DNA of 64,000 bases from Sphingomonadaceae bacterium (lineage in GTDB: Bacteria; Pseudomonadota; Alphaproteobacteria; Sphingomonadales; Sphingomonadaceae): contig JADZEQ010000002.1 in NCBI GenBank assembly GCA_020850455.1, forward strand, positions 1 to 64,000. Reading direction: 5' to 3'. The position numbers were made by a program, and so were the translations under genes. Positions within the stretch are counted from its first letter, which is position 1. Each line of letters opens with the position of its first letter. Below, piece after piece: positions 19,155 through 28,668 of the stretch. Below the pieces are notes generated by a model that had not been told where the DNA came from, did not search any database, and saw only the letters and a list, made by a program, of their open reading frames with translations.

Positions 19155-20057
19155 TCAATAAACCGCTGCAGGGTTTTTGGGGTTGGGGCTGCCCAACATT
19201 TCCCGATAGCTGGGTTTATCGCGCCCGCGATCCTGCACCCCCAATTCGCGGGCAATTTCGGCGCCAATCAATGTCTGGCCCGACAGTTGATCGCGGTTGG
19301 GCGCACGGTCGATGGCGTCCAAAATATGGCCCGTAAACTCCGGATTTTCCGCAGATTCGATGAAATCCTTATATTGTTCGGGGTTGGTTTGGCTGGCGAT
19401 TTTGGACCTTTCGGTAATCAGCGGTCCCATCCAGATGGAAACAGCAATGACCCCGGTGCCACGCAAATCATGCTCCATATCATGCGCCAGCTTGTCGACC
19501 CCCGCCTTTTGCGCGCCATAGGCAGGCCCATGCATGTAACAGCTTGCCCCAAAGGAGGAACCAAAGCCGATGATCCCGCTGCCTTGCAGCACCATGATTT
19601 TCGCCGCGTGCCAGCTCGCGACGTAGGCGCTGCGCAAACCGACGTCGAGGATGCGGCAAGCATCCAGTTCCTTTTCCCAAAAGGGCTTTTTTTCAATCAA
19701 TTGGTGGTGGATGTAGGTGGCGTTGTTGACCAGCATGTCGAGCCGACCTGAATCGCGCGCAATGCGTGCGAACAAATCCGCCACCGCCGCATCATCGCTA
19801 TGGTCGCAGGCAACGCCGATGCCGCGCCCGCCTGCAGCGGTCACCGCCTCCGCCGTTTCGGCAAAAGTGCCGGGCAGCACGCTGCCGTCCCAGCCGCGCG
19901 CATCGCCAACCTGCGTGGTGCGACCGGTGACATAGACGGTATAGCCCAGTTCGCCCAAGCCCCGCGCTATCCCCGCGCCAGCCCCACGGCTCGCCCCGGT
20001 AACCAGCGCAACACGCCCTTCCGCCCGCTCTCCCGCCATATTCGAATCGCTCCTCAC
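19155..20057 (-). CDS. SDR family oxidoreductase
   Basis: RVALVTGASRGAGAGIARGLGELGYTVYVTGRTT...YGAQKAGVDKLAHDM. Confidence 0.9.
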   Translation of the reverse strand: MRSDSNMAGERAEGRVALVTGASRGAGAGIARGLGELGYTVYVTGRTTQVGDARGWDGSVLPGTFAETAEAVTAAGGRGIGVACDHSDDAAVADLFARIARDSGRLDMLVNNATYIHHQLIEKKPFWEKELDACRILDVGLRSAYVASWHAAKIMVLQGSGIIGFGSSFGASCYMHGPAYGAQKAGVDKLAHDMEHDLRGTGVIAVSIWMGPLITERSKIASQTNPEQYKDFIESAENPEFTGHILDAIDRAPNRDQLSGQTLIGAEIARELGVQDRGRDKPSYREMLGSPNPKNPAAVY

Positions 20058-20130
20058 AAACGCATTTAGATAATTATTGGTTCGATTATGCCCGATTTGC
20101 GAAAAATGAAAACATCATTTTTGCGCACGC

Positions 20131-20628
20131 TTAGTTTTCACCGAATATGTCGGGCGCGGTGCCAATCGCCACATTGTGGAGCAGGCCATCATCGCCAATC
20201 CGCTGCATCACGCAGCTTTTGCGCCATGAACGGCTTTCGGCGATCCACCAGCGGCCATCCATTTTGACATAATGGTCGGCATATTCGACCCCCAGTTGGA
20301 GCACGGTCTGCTGCGCCAGATTGATATTGTGGAAATAGAGCGGCCACCAACCATCGGCGCTGCCATCATCGCGCCAGCTCAAAATGCCGGTGCCGCCGTG
20401 GTGGATGTCAAAAATGCCGGGCTGGCAGCCAAATTGTTCGTAAATGGCGACGAAATCCTCCCGATTGTCGAAATCGGGAAAGCCTTCGAAAAGGATGCGC
20501 GCATCGGGGCGAAAGCAATCGCGCATCGCCTGCGGGTCCTTGGCGTCGGCGGCGCGCAAATAACGCATTTTGAGGTCGCGGATGGCGCGGTCATCCTCCA
20601 GCCGGGTGATACGTTGTTCCAAATCCAT
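20131..20628 (-). CDS. Nuclear transport factor 2/SnoaL-like family protein
   Basis: MDLEQRITRLEDDRAIRDLKMRYLRAADAKDPQAMRDCFRPDARI..., typical SnoaL_4-like fold sequence. Confidence 0.85.
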   Translation of the reverse strand: MDLEQRITRLEDDRAIRDLKMRYLRAADAKDPQAMRDCFRPDARILFEGFPDFDNREDFVAIYEQFGCQPGIFDIHHGGTGILSWRDDGSADGWWPLYFHNINLAQQTVLQLGVEYADHYVKMDGRWWIAESRSWRKSCVMQRIGDDGLLHNVAIGTAPDIFGEN

Positions 20629-20641
20629 CATCTTTCCCCAA

Positions 20642-21406
20642 TCAGTCAAAATTGGCCTGCCCGCCGTCGAGCGGGATGGTCGCGCCGGTCAGATAGGCAA
20701 GACCGGGTGCGCAGAGCGCGACCAGCGCCGCGCCAATATCCCCCTCACAATCGCCGACCCGACCCAAGGGGATGACGCGCAGAAACTCCGCCGCCTCCTC
20801 CGGGTTGCGTTCCATCCAGCCGCGCATCCCCTCTGACAAGGCATGCGGCGCGATCGAAAGCACCCTTATGCCCGACGCGCCCCATTCGGCGGCGGCAGCG
20901 CGGGTCAGGCTGCGCATCGCCTGTTTTACGGCGGCATAAGCACCATAGCCCGTCATATCCCAGCGGATGGTGGCAGAGGAGGTGAGGTTAAAGACCACGC
21001 CGCCACCGCGCGCCGCCATGACCGGCGCGGTCAATTTCATCAGGCGAAACGCCGCCATCGGCCCCGACATAAAACCGGCGAGGAAGGCTTCATCGCTGAC
21101 ATCGGCCAATTTGCCATTGGGCACCTGCTGCGCATTATTGACCAATATGTCGATGCCACCAAAACGCGTGCAGGCGGCGGCAACCAGTGTGTCGAGCGAG
21201 GCTGCATCCCCCACATCGCCCGCAATGACCAACGTATCACCGCCGAACGCCGCGATTTCGCCAGCCACCGCGTCAAGTTTCGATTGGGTGCGCCCAAAAA
21301 GGATGATGCTTGCCCCCGCCCGTGCCATGGCGAGCGCGATGCCGCGCCCCACCCCTTGTCCCGCGCCGGTAATCAGCGCAATCTTGCCCGCCAATGATTT
21401 TTCCAC
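20642..21406 (-). CDS. SDR family oxidoreductase
   Basis: KIALITGAGQGVGRGIALAMARAGASIILFGRT...YGAYAAVKQAMRSLTRAAAAEW; GTG start at VEKSLAGK. Confidence 0.9.
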   Translation of the reverse strand: MEKSLAGKIALITGAGQGVGRGIALAMARAGASIILFGRTQSKLDAVAGEIAAFGGDTLVIAGDVGDAASLDTLVAAACTRFGGIDILVNNAQQVPNGKLADVSDEAFLAGFMSGPMAAFRLMKLTAPVMAARGGGVVFNLTSSATIRWDMTGYGAYAAVKQAMRSLTRAAAAEWGASGIRVLSIAPHALSEGMRGWMERNPEEAAEFLRVIPLGRVGDCEGDIGAALVALCAPGLAYLTGATIPLDGGQANFD

Positions 21407-21473
21407 TCGCCAAATCCCCGATATTCGTAAGATAATGGCTGTTGATTTACGCAAATTAGTGTCATACTGCCAG

Positions 21474-21502
21474 CAAAATTGATAAATCCGTCAAAATTGA
21501 TA
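21474..21502. promoter_or_regulatory. Direct repeat CAAAATTGATA x2 (18-bp period) in a divergent promoter region
   Basis: Identical 11-mers at 21474-21484 and 21492-21502. Confidence 0.55.
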
Positions 21503-21536
21503 GGTTTTGGCGTGCAGAGATTGTGGGGAGATTAAG

Positions 21537-22766
21537 GTGGCGGCCATAGTGGATGCCTTTTCGCCGTTGCAACTCGGCCCGATCACGCTGCGCAACCGCT
21601 TTATCAAGAGCGCGACCAATGAGGGGATGGCCAAGGGCGGCATCGTCTCCAAGGGACTGGCGCTTTTCCACGAACGCATTGCGGCGGGCGGCGCGGCGAT
21701 GTCCACCGTTGCTTATTGCGCGACATCGCGCGACGGACGCACCTTTGTCGACCAAGCGGTGCTCGATGCCGACAGCCTGGCTGATTTTCGGGTACTGACC
21801 GACGGTGTCCACCGCCATGGCGCGGCGGCATCGGCGCAGATTACGCATGCGGGCAGCTTTACCTTCCTCGACAAGGCAACGCTCAAGGCCAGTCGTCCGC
21901 TATCGTCGAGCGGCGGGTTCAACAAGCTTGGCGTGGTATCGGGCCGTTTCTGGAAGCAGCGGATGACCAAGGCCGATATGACGGCGATGGCGGATGAATT
22001 TGTTGCCGCCGCACGCTGCGCCCGCGAAGCCGGGTTCGATGCGGTCGAAATCCATATGGGGCATGGCTATTTGCTCAGCCAATTTGTCACCCCGCTCTAT
22101 AATAAACGGCGCGATAATTATGGCGGCGACATTGAGCGGCGGATGAACTTTCCGATCGAGGTCTTGTCGCGGGTGCTCGACGCGGTCGGGCGCGATATGG
22201 CGGTGTTGGTCAAATATTCGATGACCGACGGGCCAAAGGGCAATCAGATTGACGAGGGCATGGCGGTCGCGCGGCGACTGGCGGCGGCGGGCGCGCATAT
22301 GGCGGTGCTGTCCAATGGGCTGAACGTCGAGTCCATTTCCGCCATGTTTGGTTCCAACCTGCCCAAAAGCAGCGCCAAGTCGCCCAACCCGATCATCGGT
22401 CTGGGCATGTGGGTGCAGTCGCTGAGCGAGCCCAAGGACGTCCGTTTCCACGAAAATTACCTCCGCGATTTGGCGTTGCAGGTGCGCGGCGCGACCGACA
22501 TGCCGCTCGCCTATATTGGGGGGGTGCAGTCGCGCCACGGGGTCGAACAGGCCATGCGCGATGGGTTTGATGCGGTCGCGCTCGGCCGGGCGCTGGTTTA
22601 TGATGCCAATTTCGTCCGCGATTTACAGGCGGGCAGCATCGAAAAATCGTTGTGCAACGCCTGCAATCGCTGCGTCACGATGATGTATTACCCGCAAGGG
22701 ACAAGCTGCGTCCTGACCCGCAATGCGATGGACGCCGCACTCAACACGCAAAGGGCAAGCGCATGA
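21537..22766 (+). CDS. NADH:flavin oxidoreductase / OYE-family protein (second copy)
   Basis: FSPLQLGPITLRNRFIKSATNEGMAKGG...FDAVEIHMGHGYLLSQFVTPLYNKRRDNYGG; GTG start. Confidence 0.9.
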   Translation: MAAIVDAFSPLQLGPITLRNRFIKSATNEGMAKGGIVSKGLALFHERIAAGGAAMSTVAYCATSRDGRTFVDQAVLDADSLADFRVLTDGVHRHGAAASAQITHAGSFTFLDKATLKASRPLSSSGGFNKLGVVSGRFWKQRMTKADMTAMADEFVAAARCAREAGFDAVEIHMGHGYLLSQFVTPLYNKRRDNYGGDIERRMNFPIEVLSRVLDAVGRDMAVLVKYSMTDGPKGNQIDEGMAVARRLAAAGAHMAVLSNGLNVESISAMFGSNLPKSSAKSPNPIIGLGMWVQSLSEPKDVRFHENYLRDLALQVRGATDMPLAYIGGVQSRHGVEQAMRDGFDAVALGRALVYDANFVRDLQAGSIEKSLCNACNRCVTMMYYPQGTSCVLTRNAMDAALNTQRASA

Positions 22767-23536
22767 AATGGGATTTTGACGGGCAGGTTGCGATCATCAC
22801 CGGCGGCAGCGACGGCATCGGCCGCGCCACCGCCGAATTGATCGCCGCGCATGGCGCGCATGTCGTCATTTGCGCGCGCGGGGCGGAGAAATTGGCAGCG
22901 ACCGAGGCGGCAATCCGCGACGCGGGCGGGTCGGTGGAAACCCACATCCTCAACGTCGCCGACGCCGACGCCTTTGCCGCGCTGGTTGCCGATGTGGCGG
23001 CGCGCCATGGGCGGCTCGACATGATGGTCAATAATGCGATGTCGGTCCATTATGCGCCGATCGAAAAATTGAAGCTGAACCATTGGCAAAAGGATTTTGC
23101 GGTCAATGCCGAAGCGGTGTTTACCGGCACCAAGGCGGCGATGCTGGTAATGAAACCGGCGGGGCGCGGTTCCATCGTCAACATCGCATCGACCACCGCC
23201 ATCCGTGCCGCCCCCTATATGTCGAGCTATTCGGCGTCCAAGGCGGCGTTGATTCAATTCAGCGCGGTGGCGGCGATGGAATGTGCGCCCTTTGGCGTCC
23301 GGGTCAATGCGGTGGTACCGGGACAGGTGCAAACCAGCGGGAATGAGGATTTTGCCGCCAAGGCCCCCGAAGTGGCGGCGCGCACGACCGAAGCCATACC
23401 GATGCGGCGCGGCGGTGAACCGGCGGAACTCGCCGCATCCATCGCCTTTTTGCTGTCGGATGCTGCGAGCTATATCACCGGCATCACGCTGCCGGTTGAT
23501 GGCGGGAAGGCCGCCCAATTATATATGCCGGGGTGA
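22763..23536 (+). CDS. SDR family oxidoreductase
   Basis: MKWDFDGQVAIITGGSDGIGRATAELIAAHG...YSASKAALIQFSAVAAME; ATGA overlap with the upstream OYE gene. Confidence 0.92.
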   Translation: MKWDFDGQVAIITGGSDGIGRATAELIAAHGAHVVICARGAEKLAATEAAIRDAGGSVETHILNVADADAFAALVADVAARHGRLDMMVNNAMSVHYAPIEKLKLNHWQKDFAVNAEAVFTGTKAAMLVMKPAGRGSIVNIASTTAIRAAPYMSSYSASKAALIQFSAVAAMECAPFGVRVNAVVPGQVQTSGNEDFAAKAPEVAARTTEAIPMRRGGEPAELAASIAFLLSDAASYITGITLPVDGGKAAQLYMPG

Positions 23537-23541
23537 ACGCC

Positions 23542-25224
23542 ATGACGCAGGCTTGGGATAAAGAGGTTGACCTGCTGGTCGTCGGCTCTGGTGCGGGCGG
23601 GATGCTTGCCGCGCTGTATGCTGCCGATGCCGGTGCGGACGCGCTGATCATCGAAAAGGAAAGCCTGTGGGGCGGCACATCGGCAACATCGGGCGCAGGC
23701 ATTTGGATCCCGGCGAGCGACCAAGCGCGGGAGGCTGGCTTTGCCGACAAGGTCGATGATGCCTTTACCTATGTGCGCGGACTTTCGGCGGATAATGTCC
23801 CCGACGCGCAAATCCGCGCCTATGTCGAAAATGCGCATCTGATGCTGCGCTGGCTCGGCGAAAAAACGCCGATTAGCTACTGCGCCTTTCCCTACCCCGA
23901 TTATCATGCCGAAAATCCCGGCGGCAGCCCGACCGGGTACCGGACCCACATGCCGCTGCCGCTCGACGGGCGGATGCTCGGCCGCGATGTCGAAACCTTG
24001 CGCTTTGCATCCCCTGCGGCCTGCCTGTTCGGCTATTTGAACTGGCATTTCGACGAAACCTATATCCTGCTGTTTCGCGCCAAGGGCTGGCAATGGCATT
24101 TGGCCAAAAGCTGGCTGCGTTACTGGTTCGACCTGCCCTTTCGCTTGAAATCGCGCAAGGACAGGCGGCTGACATTGGGCAATGCGCTCGCCGGGGGGTT
24201 GCGCATGGCGCTCAACGCCAAAAATGTGCCGCTATGGCTCGACAGCCCAATGGAAAGCCTGATCCGGGAGGATGGACGGGTTACCGGCGCGGTGGTTCGC
24301 CATGGCCGCGAAATGCTGCGCATCAAGGCGCGCAAGGGCGTGGTGCTGGCGGCGGGCGGCTTTGACAAAAATGCCGCGATGCGCGCGCAATATGCGCCGC
24401 TTTATCCCAAGGCGCTTTATTCGGGCGGCACCAGCGGCAATATGGGGGATGCGATTAATGCGGGCGCGGAGCAAGGCGCGGCGCTGCGCAACATGCAATC
24501 GGCATGGGCGGCGCCCGTATTTTATGTGCCGGGCGAAGATCGCGGGCGACTGTGCACCATCGAACGTGCGCTGCCCGGCTGCCTCATCGTCCATCAGGGC
24601 GGTGCGCGCTATCTGAACGAAGCCGCATCCTACCACATCGTCGGGCAGCAAATGGCACGGCGGGCACAGGAAGATGGTGATGCCAGTCCCAGCTGGTTCA
24701 TATTTGACCATATATATCGCCACAAATATCCGGTGGGACCTCTGCTCCCCCTCCTCCCCGATGCGTTGCAGTCCAAGGGGGTGCGCCAGATTTTGAAAAA
24801 GGGTCGGACGATTGGTGAATTGGCCGCCGCCATTGGGGTGGACGCCGCCACGCTGGAGGCAACGATTGCGCGCTATAATGACCATGCGGCGCGCGGCGAG
24901 GACCCTGATTTTGCGCGCGGGGCGGCCGCTTATGACAAAATGTATGGTGACCCCAGCGTCACCCCCAATCCCTGTCTGCGCCCGCTGAGCAAGGGGCCGT
25001 TTTACGCCATGCCCATCTATCCCGGCGATATTGGCACCAATGGCGGGCTGGTCACCAACGGCGATGCACAAGTGTTGCGCGAAGATGGCAGCGTTATCGA
25101 GGGTCTATATGCCATCGGCAATTGTGCAGCCTCTGCCATGGGCGAAAGCTACCCTGGCGCGGGGGTGACCATCGGCCCGGCGCTGACCTTTGGCTATTTG
25201 GCAGCGCGCCACGCCACCAGCTGA
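23542..25224 (+). CDS. FAD-dependent oxidoreductase, 3-ketosteroid-delta1-dehydrogenase (KstD)-like
   Basis: DLLVVGSGAGGMLAALYAADAGADALIIEKESLWGGTSATSGAGIWIP and C-terminal GNCAASAMGESYPGAGVTIGPALTFGYLAARH. Confidence 0.85.
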   Translation: MTQAWDKEVDLLVVGSGAGGMLAALYAADAGADALIIEKESLWGGTSATSGAGIWIPASDQAREAGFADKVDDAFTYVRGLSADNVPDAQIRAYVENAHLMLRWLGEKTPISYCAFPYPDYHAENPGGSPTGYRTHMPLPLDGRMLGRDVETLRFASPAACLFGYLNWHFDETYILLFRAKGWQWHLAKSWLRYWFDLPFRLKSRKDRRLTLGNALAGGLRMALNAKNVPLWLDSPMESLIREDGRVTGAVVRHGREMLRIKARKGVVLAAGGFDKNAAMRAQYAPLYPKALYSGGTSGNMGDAINAGAEQGAALRNMQSAWAAPVFYVPGEDRGRLCTIERALPGCLIVHQGGARYLNEAASYHIVGQQMARRAQEDGDASPSWFIFDHIYRHKYPVGPLLPLLPDALQSKGVRQILKKGRTIGELAAAIGVDAATLEATIARYNDHAARGEDPDFARGAAAYDKMYGDPSVTPNPCLRPLSKGPFYAMPIYPGDIGTNGGLVTNGDAQVLREDGSVIEGLYAIGNCAASAMGESYPGAGVTIGPALTFGYLAARHATS

Positions 25225-25257
25225 ACAGCGCCGAGCGGTAATTGGCGGGGCGGGCGT

Positions 25258-26163
25258 TTAGTTGGGCGTGGCGCTGGTATATTTGGCGATCAGCGCCGCG
25301 CGCATCGCCGGTGTGACGCCAAGCGCCTGTTCGAGATAGGCATCAATGCTGCCATAACGTTCGATAATCGCGTCGAGACTGGCGTTCAAATAGCTGGCAT
25401 CGACGCCGGTCAGCGCGGCGAGCACTTCGGGCGGAATATTGTGCAGCATCGCATTGGCGGCATTATTGGTTGGCGTCGGGCGATAATATCGGTTGGATAA
25501 GAGATAGTCAGCCAGCACCGTTTCGCGCGGCACATGGAGCGCGAGGAGGAAGAGCGCCGAACCCAGCCCGGTGCGGTCCTTGCCCGCTGAACAATTCATC
25601 ACCACCGCGCCGTCGGTCACCGCTAAATCGGCGAACAGGCTGCGGTAATTTTCGACCATGTTAAAGGGCAGTTGCCGGTACATTTGCGCGGTAACAGCAC
25701 GCGCATGTTCGGGCGTGATCGGCCCGCCGCCCGCACCGAGTGCGGCCAGAAATTCGCGCATGTCGAGCGTATAGTCGCGCGCGAAAATATGCGGCGCATC
25801 ATCGCCCGTCCAGGCAAATGGTTCGGCGGTGCGTTCGCTGGTCGAACGATAATCATGCACCGACCTAATCCCCAAACGGCGCAAGGTCGCGATATCGTGC
25901 GGGGTGAGGCGCGCCATCGACCCCGACCGGAAAACCCGCCCCCACAGAACGTAGCGTCCGTCACTCGTCGCATAGCCGCCTAGGTCACGGAAATTGACCC
26001 CCGCGTCGAGCGCAACCAACCGTTCATGCGCCGCAGCGGGCGCGCTTGCGACGGGCGCAGCCGTGGGTGCAGCGGGCGCGGTTGCGACGCTGGTTGGCGC
26101 ACAAGCGGCGAGCGCCAAGGCGCTAAGGCTGGTGAGGCAGATGAGGTAGGGGCGATCAACCAT
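25258..26163 (-). CDS. Tyrosine-protein phosphatase-like lipoprotein (Y_phosphatase3 family)
   Basis: Lipobox-like LALAACAP; NFRDLGGYATSDGRYVLWGRVFRSGSMARLT; active-site CSAGKDRTG (CX5R). Confidence 0.88.
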   Translation of the reverse strand: MVDRPYLICLTSLSALALAACAPTSVATAPAAPTAAPVASAPAAAHERLVALDAGVNFRDLGGYATSDGRYVLWGRVFRSGSMARLTPHDIATLRRLGIRSVHDYRSTSERTAEPFAWTGDDAPHIFARDYTLDMREFLAALGAGGGPITPEHARAVTAQMYRQLPFNMVENYRSLFADLAVTDGAVVMNCSAGKDRTGLGSALFLLALHVPRETVLADYLLSNRYYRPTPTNNAANAMLHNIPPEVLAALTGVDASYLNASLDAIIERYGSIDAYLEQALGVTPAMRAALIAKYTSATPN

Positions 26164-26174
26164 GGTGTGTTCCT

Positions 26175-26819
26175 TTAATCCGCGCGAACTTTGACGCGCG
26201 GGGCGGCGCTGCCCCGCCGCATGAAATCCAGAAAACCATCGATTGGCGCGGGTTCGGGGACTGGCGACCCATCATCACCGTCGCGCGCCCAAAATTCGGC
26301 AAAGCTGGGGAAGAGCTTGTGAAAATTGCCCTCCACCCATTCGCTGCCCGGCCAGCGCATCTTATTCTCCCCCATCGGCGGGGCATTAAGGTCGGTCGCA
26401 TACCAATAAAGCGGCAGACGGCGGTCAAAATACCAGCGGCCATCGACCCGCCGATAATTATCGGCATAGAGCATCTGCATAATCACCCATTCGCCGCCGC
26501 GGGCATGCCCGGCAACCGGTGTTTCATGCTCATTTTTGGAATAGACGATACCCTGCGCATGGTCGGCATCGATAAATTCGATAATATGCCCGCCGATATG
26601 GTGTGACGTCCCGGTAAAGGGCGAACGCAATGTCTGGTCCATATAGGCGCGCAAGGCCGCCCGACCGCTCGCCCCCTTGCCAACGCGAACATCGGCGGGG
26701 AATAATTGCACCATCGCGTTCATGTCCCGCATGTCGAGCGCAAGCGCATATTTGGCGGGCAATTGACGGATGGCGTCGAGCGATTCAAGCCGGTCGATGC
26801 GCGATTCAAGGTCGGTCAT
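26175..26819 (-). CDS. Nuclear transport factor 2/SnoaL-like family protein
   Basis: MTDLESRIDRLESLDAIRQLPAKYALALDMRDMNAMVQLFPADVRVG. Confidence 0.83.
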   Translation of the reverse strand: MTDLESRIDRLESLDAIRQLPAKYALALDMRDMNAMVQLFPADVRVGKGASGRAALRAYMDQTLRSPFTGTSHHIGGHIIEFIDADHAQGIVYSKNEHETPVAGHARGGEWVIMQMLYADNYRRVDGRWYFDRRLPLYWYATDLNAPPMGENKMRWPGSEWVEGNFHKLFPSFAEFWARDGDDGSPVPEPAPIDGFLDFMRRGSAAPRVKVRAD

Positions 26820-26937
26820 GCAATATCCTTCGCGCCGATTATTCCCCATAACCATAACGCAATCAATGGATTTATTCCTTGCCAACCATCGAAATGCGTA
26901 GAATCATGGGGCAAATTTTTGCGAGTGGGAGCGATAT

Positions 26938-27681
26938 ATGCGATTCAAGGACAAGCGGGTCATCATCACTGGCGCCGCATCGGGCATCGGCCGGGCGACC
27001 GCCTTGCTGTTCGCGGCAGAGGGGGCGCGGGTGGTTGCCGCAGACCGTGATGCCGCCGGCCTCTCCCAAACCGCCGCGCTCGCCACCGCGCCCATCGACA
27101 CCGTCACCTTTGACATTACCGATGTTGCCGCCTGTCAGTCGTTGGTCGCGGGGGCGGCAAAGGACGCGGGGATCGACATTTTGTGCAATATTGCCGGGGT
27201 GCTCGACTGGGGGGTGACGGCGGATTTTGATGAGGCGCGCTTTGCCCGTATCGTCGCCGTCAACCTGACCGGCACCTATGCCATGTGTCGTGCCACCCTC
27301 CCCTACCTCGTCGAAAGCGGCGGCAATATCGTCAACATCGCATCGACCGCCGGGTTACAGGGGGTGCCCTACACCGTTGCCTATGCCGCATCGAAACATG
27401 GCGTGATCGGCCTTACCAAGAGCCTTGCGGTTGAATATGCATCGCGCGGGGTGCGGGTGAATGCGGTCTGCCCCGGCCATGTCGACACGCCGATGACCCG
27501 CAACCCACCGCCTACCGACGACATCGACTGGTCGTTGATGATGCGCAACGCCCCCAAGCTGGCGGACGGGATTTGCACGCCGGAGGATATTGCCGCCATG
27601 CTCGCCTTCCTCGCCGCCGATAGCGGGCGCAAGATCACCGGCGCGATCTTTACCGTCGATGGCGGGCAATTGGCCGGATAG
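26938..27681 (+). CDS. SDR family oxidoreductase
   Basis: KRVIITGAASGIGRATALLFAAEGARVVAADRD...YAASKHGVIGLTKSLAVEYA. Confidence 0.92.
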   Translation: MRFKDKRVIITGAASGIGRATALLFAAEGARVVAADRDAAGLSQTAALATAPIDTVTFDITDVAACQSLVAGAAKDAGIDILCNIAGVLDWGVTADFDEARFARIVAVNLTGTYAMCRATLPYLVESGGNIVNIASTAGLQGVPYTVAYAASKHGVIGLTKSLAVEYASRGVRVNAVCPGHVDTPMTRNPPPTDDIDWSLMMRNAPKLADGICTPEDIAAMLAFLAADSGRKITGAIFTVDGGQLAG

Positions 27682-27689
27682 GAGCGAGG

Positions 27690-28526
27690 ATGATGGCAAA
27701 GATCGAAATTCGGCCGATGTCGCAGCATGTGGGGAGCGAGATGCTGGGCATCGACCTTGCCCGCATCGATGCCGAGGGGGCGGCAGCGGTCAAAGCGCTG
27801 CTCGCCGAACGCGGGCTGGTCGTCTTTCGCGACCAGCAATTGCGTGAGGCTGACCATATCGCCTTTGCCCGCGCCATCGGCCCGATCGTCGTCAACCAAT
27901 ATTTCCCGGAAAATGGCGGCTACCCTGAAATTGCCGAGGTACGCAAAGCAGAAAAGCAAATGACCAACATCGGCGGTGGCTGGCACACCGACCATAGCTA
28001 TGACCAGATACCGGCGATGGGCTCCATCCTCGTCGCGCGCGAACTGCCATCGCGGGGCGGCGACACCTTATTTTCGAGCATGCACGCCGCCTATGACGCG
28101 TTATCGGATGGGCTGAAGGCAACGCTGGAGGGGATGCGCGCAGTCCACACCGCCGACCATATTTATGGGCCGCAGGGTTTTCTGGCCAATTCGGACCAAG
28201 GGGCCGATTTGAAGGGGCGCGAACTGACCACCCACGCCGTCCATCCGGTGATCATCCGCCACCCCGACACGGGGCGTAAAATCCTCTATGTCAATTCGGC
28301 CTTCACCACCCATTTTGAGGGTTGGACGCGCGATGAGAGCCTGCCCTTGCTCAACTATCTCTATATGTTGGGGGCAGAGGAACGCTTTCAATGTCGCCTG
28401 CAATGGGCGCCGGGCACCGTTGCCATCTGGGATAATCGTTCGACATGGCATTATGCGCTGAATGATTATCAGGGCGAACGGCGCTTGATGCACCGCATCA
28501 CCATCGACGGCGTGCCGATTGATTAA
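27690..28526 (+). CDS. TauD/TfdA family Fe(II)/2-oxoglutarate dioxygenase
   Basis: GWHTDHSYDQIPAMGSILVARELPSRGGDTLFSSMHAAYDAL; WDNRSTWHYALNDYQGERRLMHRITI. Confidence 0.92.
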   Translation: MMAKIEIRPMSQHVGSEMLGIDLARIDAEGAAAVKALLAERGLVVFRDQQLREADHIAFARAIGPIVVNQYFPENGGYPEIAEVRKAEKQMTNIGGGWHTDHSYDQIPAMGSILVARELPSRGGDTLFSSMHAAYDALSDGLKATLEGMRAVHTADHIYGPQGFLANSDQGADLKGRELTTHAVHPVIIRHPDTGRKILYVNSAFTTHFEGWTRDESLPLLNYLYMLGAEERFQCRLQWAPGTVAIWDNRSTWHYALNDYQGERRLMHRITIDGVPID

Positions 28527-28636
28527 CTGGCCGGGCGCTGCTTTGCGCCGTTCGTACAATTGCCACCCGTAATCGCCAACCCAGCCAGCCATAGCGCGTG
28601 GATGCTGTTTTTGGCGACGACGACGCTGGCGGGTGC

Positions 28637-28668
28637 GGCGTGGCTGGTCCATGGCGTGGCTGGTCCAT
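28637..28668. repeat. 16-bp tandem duplication GGCGTGGCTGGTCCAT x2
   Basis: Exact copies at 28637-28652 and 28653-28668, followed by partial GGCGTG. Confidence 0.85.
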
